Of a DNA stretch of 64,000 nucleotides, positions 11,722-22,270 are shown one piece after another (position 1 is the stretch's first letter; each line of letters opens with the position of its first letter). A model generated the notes under the pieces. It saw nothing but the letters and a program-made list of their open reading frames with translations, did no database searches and was not told the origin of the DNA. Origin of the DNA: Nemertoderma westbladi (lineage: Eukaryota > Xenacoelomorpha > Nemertodermatida > Nemertodermatidae); contig JAUCBJ010008575.1 of NCBI GenBank assembly GCA_032718475.1, forward strand, positions 62,001-126,000, read 5' to 3'. The position numbers and the translations under genes are program-made.

Positions 11722-13419
11722 ATGAGTGACAAACAAGACTATACGAAAAATACACAAACCGACTATGACTCATGTGACGGAGATAAGTCAGCAGCGGAAG
11801 AACTACAGGGGAAGACTCGCGAGCCTACCGAACCTACACTGTGTGCGTCACCAGTACATCCAACGGGAGTACCGGATGCCGTAGTACGAGGCGACGGCAG
11901 GACCGAGGACTTTCTAGCTGTTCCGCAACCTAGATACAGGGAAACGGACATGGTAAGTTCAGCAGGAAGCCAGGAGAGTGTGGTTAGAAGCGTCGGCGGT
12001 TACATGGCGCATATTACCAGGAGTATTGGAGAAGGCCAACGCATATTAGACGAGTTAACCGCTCCGATGTCTCGGTTTGAGTTCTACACCCTCCAGGTTA
12101 GAGTACAAAGTAAAGTACATAAGTCCGTAGATAACCTAATCAGTCTACAAGATCTAGCTAGACAGAGACAGGACATGGATACTCAACTTAGAATCCTCGA
12201 GAAACTAATGATCGCTAGAGAGAAACTGATTCAGTTTAAGTCGACGATTAAGCAGATACAACAGGAACATGCGGACCAGTTGTTAGGTGAGTCAGTTTCG
12301 GACGAATTATTGCAACCCGAGGAAGAACAGGAACTGTATAGGCTGGATGGACAATTGAAACACCTGACAGATCACTTACGCATGTGCGGCGAGGACGTCG
12401 AAGATTGGGAAACCGTGCCGGAGGCTACGAGGGAAAATTCACTCGCACAAATCAAACCGGCACCGGGAACACTAGATCAATCACTGGTGAGTATTCGCAG
12501 CGAAATTGGCGAGGTGAGTATGGCTACATCAGAAATTGCTCGACAACAGCAGATCTACAGACAACAACAGGAGTGGGAGGAACAAACTCAATTGCTAATG
12601 GCACAAGCAGCAGCAGAAGAAGAGAAACTACGCGTTGCGAATGTTGCGAGAATCTCTCATCTGCAAGAACAAGCTGAGTTGGAAGTAGCCGAAATGGAAA
12701 GGTTAGAGTTGGACATTGCATAACAAGCGGCAGCGGCCGAGTTAGCGCAACGAACGGCAGCGGCCGAGTTAGAGCGACAAGCGGCAGCGGCAGCGGCAGC
12801 GTCCGAGTTAGAGCGACAAAGGTTAGCTTCAGAAGCGAGAACCGAAATGAAAAAACGGCAAATAAAGGCTCAATCAGCTATACGACAAGCGGAGTTCGAG
12901 GCGCAACAACAACAAACGGAACAACGCGAGAAAGAAGTTAAACTTCGTTTCGAACTCGAGAAGAAGGCGAGAGAATTAGCCAACGCCAAGGAAGACCTGG
13001 ATCTACAAGCCCGCGATCGATCGATGAGATCTCGAGACGGACATGATTTAGACCGGTTGGAGGTAAGGCACCGCCAAATCCAGGAACGAATGAAGGAAGG
13101 TTCGATAGGAGCACCTGGACGGGAACGACAATTAGTTAAAGACTTATGTCAAAGATTCCCTCAGGTAACTCCTATGTTTGCACCGGTTACGACTAAGGAA
13201 CCTGTTTCGATTGCTGGTAGTAGTAATATTTCTCCTATCCATGGTGCGACGGAACACAGGTTTGTTATTCCGGACAAGTTTACACCGCCAAGAGCAACGT
13301 CATCGCCTATTCCGAAAGTCAAGGTAAGTAACCCGCCGATTACAGATCGTAGTAGTTTATTAGTCGAACCTGTATTACTGACGACTAAACAGGTACCTAA
13401 AGAGGTGAGGTCTCTATAG
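11722..13419 (+). pseudogene. ORF0: coiled-coil protein of the LTR element, one internal stop
   Basis: A single frame of 566 codons starting at ATG 11722 (purine at -3) and ending at 13419, broken only by TAA at 12721-12723. The N-terminal 80 residues are acidic and polar. Residues about 90 to 470 are Gln/Glu/Arg/Ala-rich and strongly helical, as expected for a long coiled coil. Just after the stop, three short repeats of a 27-nt unit (12724-12816) encode Ala-rich blocks with ELERQ-type ends. The C-terminal 130 residues are Pro/Ser/Thr-rich. No catalytic domain, zinc knuckle or membrane segment is seen. Its position before Gag suggests a structural, assembly or chaperone role, but I do not recognise the family. 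It also contains a perfect AAG|GTAAGT donor-like site at 13321-13329. Confidence 0.75.
12724..12816 (+). repeat. 27-nt Ala-rich coding repeats in ORF0
   Basis: Three units starting at 12724, 12751 and 12778, each built on GGCAGCGGCCGAGTTAG; the third is expanded by 12 nt of GGCAGC triplets. They encode Ala-rich blocks ending ELAQ or ELER within the coiled coil. The array begins exactly at the premature stop codon. Confidence 0.8.
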
Positions 13420-14353
13420 GGGTGCCTGTAGCAGGCGGTGGCAGACTCGTGAGGGTCTGGGGGCACGTTAAATTGTCGTCTAAGTGCAAGGGAGATACCT
13501 AAGGCCCTCGTGTCTAACGAACCATGAATTGCCATGGTGCCGTGATACCGTCTAGTCGGCCTGTTGCCGTACTGCCAGTCCTGTACACAGTAGGGGTGGT
13601 GGCATGGTGTGATTTGTGGCTCATGTGGCGTGAACTATGTTTTGTATGTGGGCGATCAGTGGCAGTTTGCTTGGGGCTTGGATGGTTCCATTGGCCATCA
13701 GCTGTTCCGTTTTTTTGATACTATATGTTATTGTCTCCATGTTCAGCTGATTGGTCTTTGGTGGCATTGGAATAAACCGTCGGGTCTTTGAGCTTTCTGT
13801 TGCTGTGGGTATGTGAGTACACGTGATTGTATGTGTGGCCACTGCGAGTGGGTATGGGAACCCTTGCCAGTTGGACAAGACGCCGCTGGTATTAGTAGGA
13901 CCATACTTTACTGCGCCCCAGCATACTTTGTGCACACAAAGTTATTTTACCCTGTCGGTAAAATAAGGTACTCTCGATTTGCCTCCGATCGATACAATTT
14001 TGTCCCATCTGATTTTGTCTTTCTTGATTTTGACACCGATTTTGTCTTACCCGATTATGTCTTCTGTGTGTGCATGGTATGTGTTCGATTTTGTGTTTAC
14101 CGTAGTGTACTTGATTTCGTGAACATCTGTTGAGTACACGTGTACAGGACGGGTAAGTGGTTACTTGTTCCTAGCTTTCGAGCTAGTCAATATTGTTTGT
14201 GGAACTTACTTCCCCTCAATATTGCCGGCGAGGCAGGTGAAAACGTGTCAAAATTCCAATGTTGGGTAGCGCAAGCCCACGTGGGACAAGACCGTCGGTT
14301 AGGCCCAAGGGCGACCTTGGTGCTCGATCGCTATCGACTGGTCCACCTGCCGG
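13420..14353 (+). other. Spacer between ORF0 and Gag-Pol, with a strong hairpin
   Basis: About 0.93 kb with several short overlapping ORFs (60-106 codons) but no recognisable domain. It includes a perfect 10-bp hairpin at 13942-13966 and repeated GATTTTGTC words at about 13995-14050. Splice-donor-like hexamers at 13813, 14153 and 14403 suggest that it could be partly intronic. Confidence 0.5.
13942..13966 (+). other. Perfect 10-bp hairpin in the ORF0-Gag spacer
   Basis: TTATTTTACC (13942-13951), a 5-nt loop, then GGTAAAATAA (13957-13966). It is perfectly self-complementary. No T-run suited to pol III termination follows. Function unknown. Confidence 0.7.
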
Positions 14354-17300
14354 TTGACTCTTTGTTATACTTTGAGTTGGCTCAATGTACAGTCAGGCCA
14401 CAGTAAGTTGACAGTAGCCGCCCATCTGGCTACACGTTCGACGAGCTGTGCCGGTGTGATCGGGGGACCGAAAACAGAACCCGGGAAGCATCGGGCCACC
14501 CTCCGGCCCAGTCTGATAATAACATCTGTCGGACTGGCCCCAGGGGTGGTGGAAACACGTCCGCCTCTTGGGTGCGCCTCCGAGAGGAGCCCAGAAGGAC
14601 GAAAGCGGAGTCCACCGTCGACACCTAAACCCGTTACACACTACGAATACCCAATGACGTTTCGACCTACAAGGCCAGTTCAGTTTACATCGCAATCTAC
14701 GACTTCGAGGAAGTCTTGTGAGCCTACCGAACAACGGAGAACAGTGGATACGCGACCGTTCAACCAGTTTACATCGCAATCTACGACTTCGAGGAAGACT
14801 TGTGAGCCTACCGAACAACGGAGACCAGTGGACAATGTTCCGAAACGAAACATCAGAATTCGTACGACGCAACGGACGCGAGCACGTCGACCACCATATC
14901 CAGATGATAGTAGTACTTCGAGCGAATCGGATTACCCGAAACGCGAGGTATTTAGAACAGGGGCGGCCGATGAATATAAACGCGAGCGTTCAGACAACTC
15001 CTTTGTAGACAATCCTCCACAAAATACACCAACACAGAAGGCGTTACAACCAACGGACGCAATCAGTACACAACAGTTCGCCGACATCCTGCGACCAGTT
15101 GTTAACAAGTTGGCTCAGATTGAGGAACGTCTGGAGGAAGTTCAAACCGATAGTTCGAGGAACACTGAATTCGAACACAATAGACACCCGAAGGAACCAC
15201 AAAGACCGGTACCTTCAAAACATACTTCGTATCAGGGAAAAGCGCCAAGAAGGGATATCAACCAGATTACCAACCAAGGACGCGAAACTCTGAACGTTGC
15301 CGAGGAGATAGCAAAATTCGCAGCTAGACAAGGACTACCGGTGCAACAACCACCGAAGTTTTCCGGTAGCTCAAAACACTGGCACACTTTCGTAGACTAT
15401 ATCGAATCTCAGATCGCCGTGTGCGCCTTTACATCACGGGAGAAGTTTAATTACCTGCTTCAAACGTTGTCGGGAGAACCTAAACGTTTGGCGGAGACCT
15501 TCGTTGGTGTACCGGACGCCTTCGAACTAGCGTACGATCGTTTAACTTCGATATATGGAGGTACAGTCAGCATGGCCAGGTCAGTGATAGAGGAACTCTG
15601 TAAGGGAGGGGCTATTACTAAACCCGTCGACTTATTGAAACTGGCTGACGAAATAAAGAACGCTATCACCACTTTGAGATCCATTGGACAACTTGACTAC
15701 GGGAATACCCCTACAGTCCTATTAAAGATCATAGGACGACTCCACCATCGACTTCGTCGGGAGTGGAGGAAGATTGAATACCAGCGGAAAGAGCGGGGTG
15801 GATTCTTAAAACTAGAAGATGTGTACCTTTTGATATCCAGGGAAGCAGTGGTAGAAACTCGATCCAACTACACTGACCAGCACATCGTGGCAGAAGGAAT
15901 CACCTTGCCATCCTCAAACCGACAAAAACCCCAGACAACATCCACCAAGACGGCCACTTACGCCACATCGACGGAAACACGACAATTCTCGGATGGTAGT
16001 AGGGTATCTGCGCCCATTGGGATAAAACAGACGAGACAGCAACTCAGTACCGACTTCAGCGGCTGCCAATACTGCGAGCATCTAGGCAAGCGGTATATCG
16101 GTCACAAGTTGAGAGGTTGTCGACAGTTTCGCGAGTTAAACTCGGAAGAACGACGGCTGCAGATACGGCCATTGGACTCTTGTTGGCGGTGTACGCGACA
16201 CGGACACGTTCGCAAGGATTGCCCAAATACCGACACTTGTCCATCCTGTGGACGCAACCACGACGGTCTGCTCCACACAGACAGCCACACGCCGACAAGA
16301 CGCTTCGCCAGGGAACACCCGGAAGCAGCAGCGAGATGTGATGCGGCCTACAAAAATCGAGAATCGAAAACGACTCCAAACTTTGTGACACATATAAAGG
16401 ATTGCTTCTCAGAACAATCCGGATCGTCGGACGAAGAGTCAGAAGACGACGACGTATATTCTGATGGAGACGAACAACCATCGATCGCGCTTCTGACGAC
16501 TGACCAACTAAAGGGATTCAGCGTAATTCCGATTAAGATTACTGGCACAAAAGGGAGCAAGAGAATCTACGCTATCCTGGATTCAGCCTCATCTCACAGC
16601 TACGTGGATGAGCAGATAGCTGATGTAGTGACGGATCTCAGACAAGGTAAGCACGTCAGTTACACCGTAAGTAGTATGCACGGACAACGTGCAATACCAG
16701 TGACACGAGTTAAGTTGGACTTAGACACTCTTCTTCCAAAATCGCAACACAGCGAAAAGGAGAGGTCTTTGTTACCCTTCAAGGATTTGACTTTTGCGGC
16801 CACCAAGGACTTTAGTAACCTACTAGGTCCTGTCCCAGAACAATCCTTGGAGGACCGTAAGTATTTCAGACACCTTGGTGTACCTGAATGTCCTGTCAAT
16901 TATAGATCGGTAGCCATGCTGATCGGGACAGACCAATTCAACCTACATCAAGTGTGGGAAACCAGACCATCGGCAGTCGTAGCGGGAAACGCATACGCCT
17001 GCAGAACGCCGATAGGGTGGTATACTCGAGCGCCTGTGCGCACACTAGACATAAGTGACGAGGAAGACGATGTACAAAGTACGTGTAGTTTATTAACTAC
17101 AAATTCAATTCATTCCTTTTCACACGACGTGGACCATACTACCTTACATACAAGACATGACAGACGTGTGACTAGTATGATAAGTCACAAGGAGCAGCTA
17201 ATCCACCAGGTGAGTTTAGAACTTGGGGAGAAGACGAGTCAGCTAGAGATTCCATCGACGACAGATGATAACGCCGGAAGGCTTGCGAGTCTACCTACCC

Positions 17301-18799
17301 CAATAACCTCAACAATACCCGTCGATATCGATGATGACGCGTTGAGAAATCATCAAGTGGAACAAGCTGCACTGGACAAAGAATTAACGGAGAAGACTAT
17401 CAGGTGGTTAGAACAAGATACAGCTGAACCTGGTAGCTACGAACCATGTATGTCGGAACAGGAGAAACAATCTTTGAGGATCATGGAAGATACTATCCGC
17501 CAGACGAAAGACGGACATTATGAGGTGGGGATGTTATGGCATAGCCAAAGTCCTAAACTCATAAATAACTACCCACTAGCTTTAAGACGTCTACACTCAA
17601 TACGACAACGTCTATTAAAAGACGAGAAAGCCCATCTGCAGTACAACACTCAGATGGAGACGTATTTGACCAAGGGATACGCTATCCGAATGACTAACCC
17701 AGAGATAGTGACTAACCAGACATACTATTTGCCACATCACTTTGTGAGACACCCCGACAAACCAGACAAAGTACGTGTAGTCAATGACTGTGTGGCTCTG
17801 TTTGAGGGAATGTCCCTCAATAGCGAGTTGATGGATGGACCAAACATGAATAATTATCTTATGGGGGTGATTATGCGCTTCCGTCAGCGTCAAGTAGCTT
17901 TTACTTGTGACGTCGAAGCTATGTTTCACCAAGTGAGAGCGTTAGAGCAAGACAGAGACAGTTTGAGGTTCCTCTGGTATCCGGAAGGAGACTTAAGTCT
18001 ACCACCGGCGACTTACCAAATGCAAGTTCGCGTTTTCGGTGCCAGAGACAGCCCAAACTGTACAATGTATGCCCTAAAGCAGGCCGCTAGGGATCAGAAA
18101 CATTTGTATGACCCAGAGATAATTAGGATTGTGGAACGTGACTTTTACGTCGACGACGGTTTACAGAGTTGCGACACAGTAGAACGTGCTACAACAGTAG
18201 CACATCAATTACGGGACTGCTTAGCGGGCGGAGGTTTTAACCTCACCAAATTCGCCTCAAACAGTGCCGAATTAGTAGACTCATTCGGAACGACTGAGCG
18301 TGGAGGTGGTGACATAGACCTAGAGTTCGAACCACTACCGACGACCAAGGTGTTGGGGCTCTTTTGGGACCCAAACACGGACAACTTTCGAGTGAAGGTG
18401 AGACTGGACAGTCAAGAAAACACACTGACAAAGAGATCATGCTTGTCAAAATTGAGCCGATTGTTCGATCCATTAGGATTCATCAGTCCAATAATACTGC
18501 AAGCCCGCATTTATATGCGCAGTATTTGGAAGGATGGACTGACATGGGACGAGCCGATCTCATCAGACCAAGTGGACTTATGGAAGACCTGGGAGGCAGA
18601 ATTATCTTCGCTAGAGGATTATTCCATACCCAGGGTCTACTTTCCATTACAGACAACATTTCCTGACAACTTGGAATTACATTGTTTTTCCGACGCCAGT
18701 GACAACGGTTTTGGTGTGGCAGCGTACTTGCGCAGACAAGTAGACTCAGAAGAATTCGATGTTTCGCTCATTACGGCGAAATTAATTATTATTAATTAA
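14354..18799 (+). pseudogene. Gag-Pol of BEL/Pao element: Gag, protease, RT, start of RNase H
   Basis: A 1481-codon frame. From about residue 330 to 500 it has a DUF1759-like Gag core (starts PPKFSGSSKHW). Cys/His fingers follow at about 565-640, including CWRC...H...C (CX2CX4HX4C). An aspartic protease has ILDSASSHSYV near residue 742, with DSA where retroviral enzymes have DTG/DSG, as in the DUF1758 group. The RT has RVVNDC near 1140, a catalytic Asp near 1186 and YVDD at about 1265. A Peptidase_A17-type connection with LFDPLGF leads to FSDASDNGFGVAAY, the start of RNase H. The frame then ends in an AT-rich insertion at about 18784. The true start may be ATG 14354, the later ATG 14654, or a spliced exon. 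The domain order identifies BEL/Pao. Truncated here, so no working polymerase. Confidence 0.92.
14681..14848 (+). repeat. 84-bp tandem duplication in Gag N-terminus
   Basis: Two in-frame copies (14681-14764 and 14765-14848) share about 66 nearly identical bases encoding the segment from QFTSQST to EPTEQRR, then diverge. Each copy contains one copy of the dispersed 16-nt motif. The 28-codon period keeps the frame. Confidence 0.88.
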
Positions 18800-18810
18800 T
18801 TATTATTAAG
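18784..18810. repeat. AT-rich insertion disrupting RNase H
   Basis: A run made only of ATTAATTATT-like words interrupts an otherwise GC-balanced coding region and supplies the TAA that ends the upstream frame. The downstream coding signal (TTPRAELQA-type RNase H motif) resumes immediately after. It looks like a slippage or repair patch and is absent from related coding logic. Confidence 0.75.
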
Positions 18811-21620
18811 GCAAAAACAATGCCTACTAAGTATATGACGACACCACGAGCTGAGCTACAAGCTGTCAACCACCATCGTGAACCTTATACAGACAGAACT
18901 ACAGTCAAGTTTACAGATATTTTATTGGACTGACGCGACGTTGGTTTTATTTTACATAAACAACGACACACTTGAATTCAAGACATTCGTAGCTAACCGT
19001 CGCGCAGAGATTCTAGACCGTTCAATAAAGGAAGATTGGCGACATTGTCCCGGACCACAAAACCCAGCCGATATTGCGTCGCGAGGAATGATGCCTGAGG
19101 AATTCTGTAAACCGGAGAACAAAGAATTTTGGCAACACGGACCCCAATTCTTGCAGAAATCGACACAAGATTGGCCACCGTTATACGACAACAAGTCTAA
19201 GACCATCCCTAAGGACGCCGAAATCAAGAAACCAAAAAAGGGGAAGGCAAAGAAAAAGACGACGGCGGCTAAACTCAAGAAAAAACCGAAGGCGAAATGG
19301 AAAGATATAACTTCAAAGGTCAAGAACGGAAGACTTGCGAGCCTTTCTACACCAGACATATCGCCAGACGGTCAACCAGATACGTTACTAGACAGTCAAC
19401 CAGACATTTTGCCAGACATATCACAAAATGTTCTACCAGACACTAGTAACATACTGACAAATAGTAAAGCCGCAGTTTCTCTATTGGAGCGGCCTTCTAT
19501 TGACAAACAACCAGATACGTTACCAGACGTATCGCCAGACACGTTACTAGACGGTCAACCAGACGTTTTGGCAGACACGTCACTAGATATTTCGCCGGAT
19601 GTTCCGCGAAACATTTTACCAGACATGTCACAAAATGTTCTACCAGACATTAGTAACATATTGACAAATAGTAAAGCCGCAGTTTCCCTATTGGAGCGGC
19701 CTTGTATTGACAAACTACCAATTTTGACACACTTGAGCAACCATAAGCACGGTGAAACCTCATGTATTACAGATGTGGGTAGTACCTACGCTAATGTAAA
19801 TACAGGTGTTACTTTGCGCTCAAGAGACATACCAAACTTGCAACCTATGGTGAGACCTGGGATTAATATCGGCAGAAAATTAAGTTTACCGAAACCCACC
19901 GACCCCATAGAGTTCAAACCACCATTAACGATCGACTTACAAAGTACTGACAACCAGAGTAAGAAGACGAAGAAGGACAAATTACTTGTAGACCCGGACG
20001 GATCAACAGTCAACAAGGGAATACTTACCGGCGGACCCGTGGGCCCTTCTAGTAAATCAAAACCTTCCAAATTCTCCATTGACTTACCTGATGACGTCAC
20101 AAATACTCACGTCGACCGTATTGTAAACTTAACAGACTCTTGGACAAACGCTTGCCGAAAATTAGCGTGGATTGTACGTTTTGTACAATACGTTAAAGGC
20201 AAACGAGACTTTACACGTCGACTTACATTGGCTGAGATTGACAGGTGTGAGATTAAATTAATTCGCCATTACCAACTGCGATATTTCGCACGCGAATTCA
20301 CATCTATAAATCAAGGTCAACCAATCAAGTCGTCACCAATACTGAGTTGGAGTCCGATAATTTATAATGGCTTAATTTGTCATAAATCTCGGCTTCAAAA
20401 CATTGACTTTAACACAAACTTTAGATACCCAATAATAATACCGCAGCATCACGAACTACAACGTGCAATGATACTGGACGCACATTTACATCTGAAACAC
20501 GCTGGAAGACACCACTGTCTTTCCTACTTACGTACAAGATTTGTATTAATTAGACCCAGTAAAGCATTAAGTTCAGTGACACGTACGTGTATTATTTGTA
20601 AAAAGGTACATTCTAGAATAGGTACCCAAGAAATGAGTGAACTTCCACAAGCACGACTTCAAGCATTCAGACCACCTTTTACAGAGACTGGAATTGATTG
20701 CTTTGGTCCCATACATACGAAACGTGGACGTATACTAGTAAAACGCTGGGGACTGATTTTCACATGTATGTCCAGTAGGGCAGTTCACATTGAACGTGTG
20801 ATGGATCTTTCCACCAACGCGTTTATACTAGCATTGCGGCGATTTATCGCCAGACGCGGACTAGTGAAATGCTTGTACTCAGACCAAGGGACAAACTTTG
20901 TTGGTGCTCGAAATGAGATTGCTAGAGCCTTTAAGAAATTAGATCATGATCAAATCTCAAACGAACTACGTCCTTACAAGATTGTTTGGAAGTTTAATCC
21001 TCCAGATAGTCCATGGAGAGGCGGAGTCTGGGAGAGATTGATTAGATCTATAAAGACAGCCATGGCAAAGGTCATTCCAGTAAACCACATATTGACAGAC
21101 GACCAACTGACAACACTGTTTGTTGAAATCGAGGCAATACTAAATACTAGACCAATAGTATTAGTACCCGATGACAAACAATCCCAGTTTGCTTTAACAC
21201 CGGCACACCTGCTTATGCAGGCACCGACCACATTAATGCCTATTTCTATTCCAATGGAAGGCGATAGCTACGGTAGAAAAGCGTGGAAAATCACGCAACT
21301 ACTGGCTAACAAATTCTGGGAAATATGGCAAAACCATTATTTGCCCTCTATTTCTGCCAGAACAAACTTGGTACAATAACACCCGCGCACTAAAGCCGGG
21401 AGATCACGTGCTGTTAGCAGAAGTGAATCTAAAAAGACGCTTCTGGATAACAGGTGTAATTTTAGCCACACATCCATCTATGGATGGAGTGACAAGAACT
21501 GTAACGGTACGGACAATTGACGGTCGTACAGTAGACAGACCGACTCAACGTCTGGTACTTCTTGAAGAGACTCGTAACGAGTCTGGAGACTACAAATCTC
21601 CACCTAATATAAGTAAATAA
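18811..21620 (+). pseudogene. Pol 3' part: RNase H remainder, unusual insert, integrase, DUF5641-like end
   Basis: After the insertion, the RNase H motif runs in one frame to about 18865, then shifts to the frame that stays open to 21379. Next come FYWTDATLVL and NPADIASRG (RNase H end), a Lys-rich stretch, a Pro-Asp repeat insert, then integrase: an H2C2 zinc domain near residue 538 of the 18878 frame (HLKHAGRHH...CIICKK) and the DDE core with Asp near 607 (GIDCFGP), Asp near 669 (YSDQGTNF) and Glu near 719 (WERL). At about 21366 a single-base shift breaks the frame; the DUF5641-like tail (ALKPGDHVLL...FW) continues in the third frame to TAA at 21620. Integrase would insert the cDNA, consistent with the 4-5 bp duplication. 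Broken at least twice. Confidence 0.9.
19409..19714 (+). repeat. 207-bp tandem duplication (69 codons) between RNase H and integrase
   Basis: Copies at 19409-19507 and 19616-19714 both encode a segment from LPD through NILTNSKAAVSLLERP to DK, separated by further PD-x-x-PD repeats. The insert has no counterpart in typical BEL/Pao polymerases. A Lys-rich, NLS-like block (KKPKKGKAKKK) lies just before it, about 19230-19320. Confidence 0.85.
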
Positions 21621-22270
21621 TTAGGAGTTTACAAATAGATTTCCACGTACCTGTACACCGTAGTAAGGACAGCGGTAGAATTCCATTGTCTTTATATGTG
21701 AACATTGAGGGTAGTACCCTAGGAGCGGGATTTGTAGGTATAACAAATGGAATTCTACTTGGAACTCACAATATTGAGACATTTTCGAAATTTTAGACAA
21801 TCCACTTGGATTTGAAAAATTTTTAAAATTTTCTCCAGTGAATAGATTTCAGGGTACAGTCGGGTGGAACTTAAAATTAGAGAAACAAGAGAGGAAGACT
21901 TGCGAGCCTTTCTTAAAATTTTAATTAAATTTTACACGGTCTTGTTTCAATAAGTTACGTCAATAAATAGACTCCCCTATATTTATTACTAATTCTTGAT
22001 TGCTTATTTTATGATAATAGTTTGGGATCAAAAAGTGAGTATTTTAGACTCACAGCCAGTTTAGCCCAAATTCGTTTTTTATTTCGGCAAAAAATTTGAG
22101 ATAAGAAGCAGCGTGTCATTAAAGAAACCCTAGATCTTAGGCTATGGGTAGGAGGTTAGAGCGTTGTCGAGCCCAAAGGGCAGACGAAACTCTCACGTCT
22201 CCTCACAACTAACTACAAACTCTGTTGTATTCCCTCTAGTAGTAATGATTATGTAACTACACCGCTAATT
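21621..22270 (+). other. Pol-ORF3 intergenic region with possible splice acceptor
   Basis: 650 bp of AT-rich DNA with no gene. It includes a purine-rich run (21879-21899, AGAGAAACAAGAGAGGAAG) that directly precedes a dispersed-motif copy at 21894 and could act as an internal polypurine tract. A pyrimidine-rich TTGTATTCCCTCTAG ends at 22239, 31 bp before the ORF3 ATG, and resembles a 3' splice site. Confidence 0.5.

Noticed and set aside
14393-14872. Minus-strand 159-codon ORF opposite the Gag N-terminus
   Set aside because: It mirrors the 84-bp coding duplication on the other strand and has no recognised domain; the plus-strand frame is the real gene.
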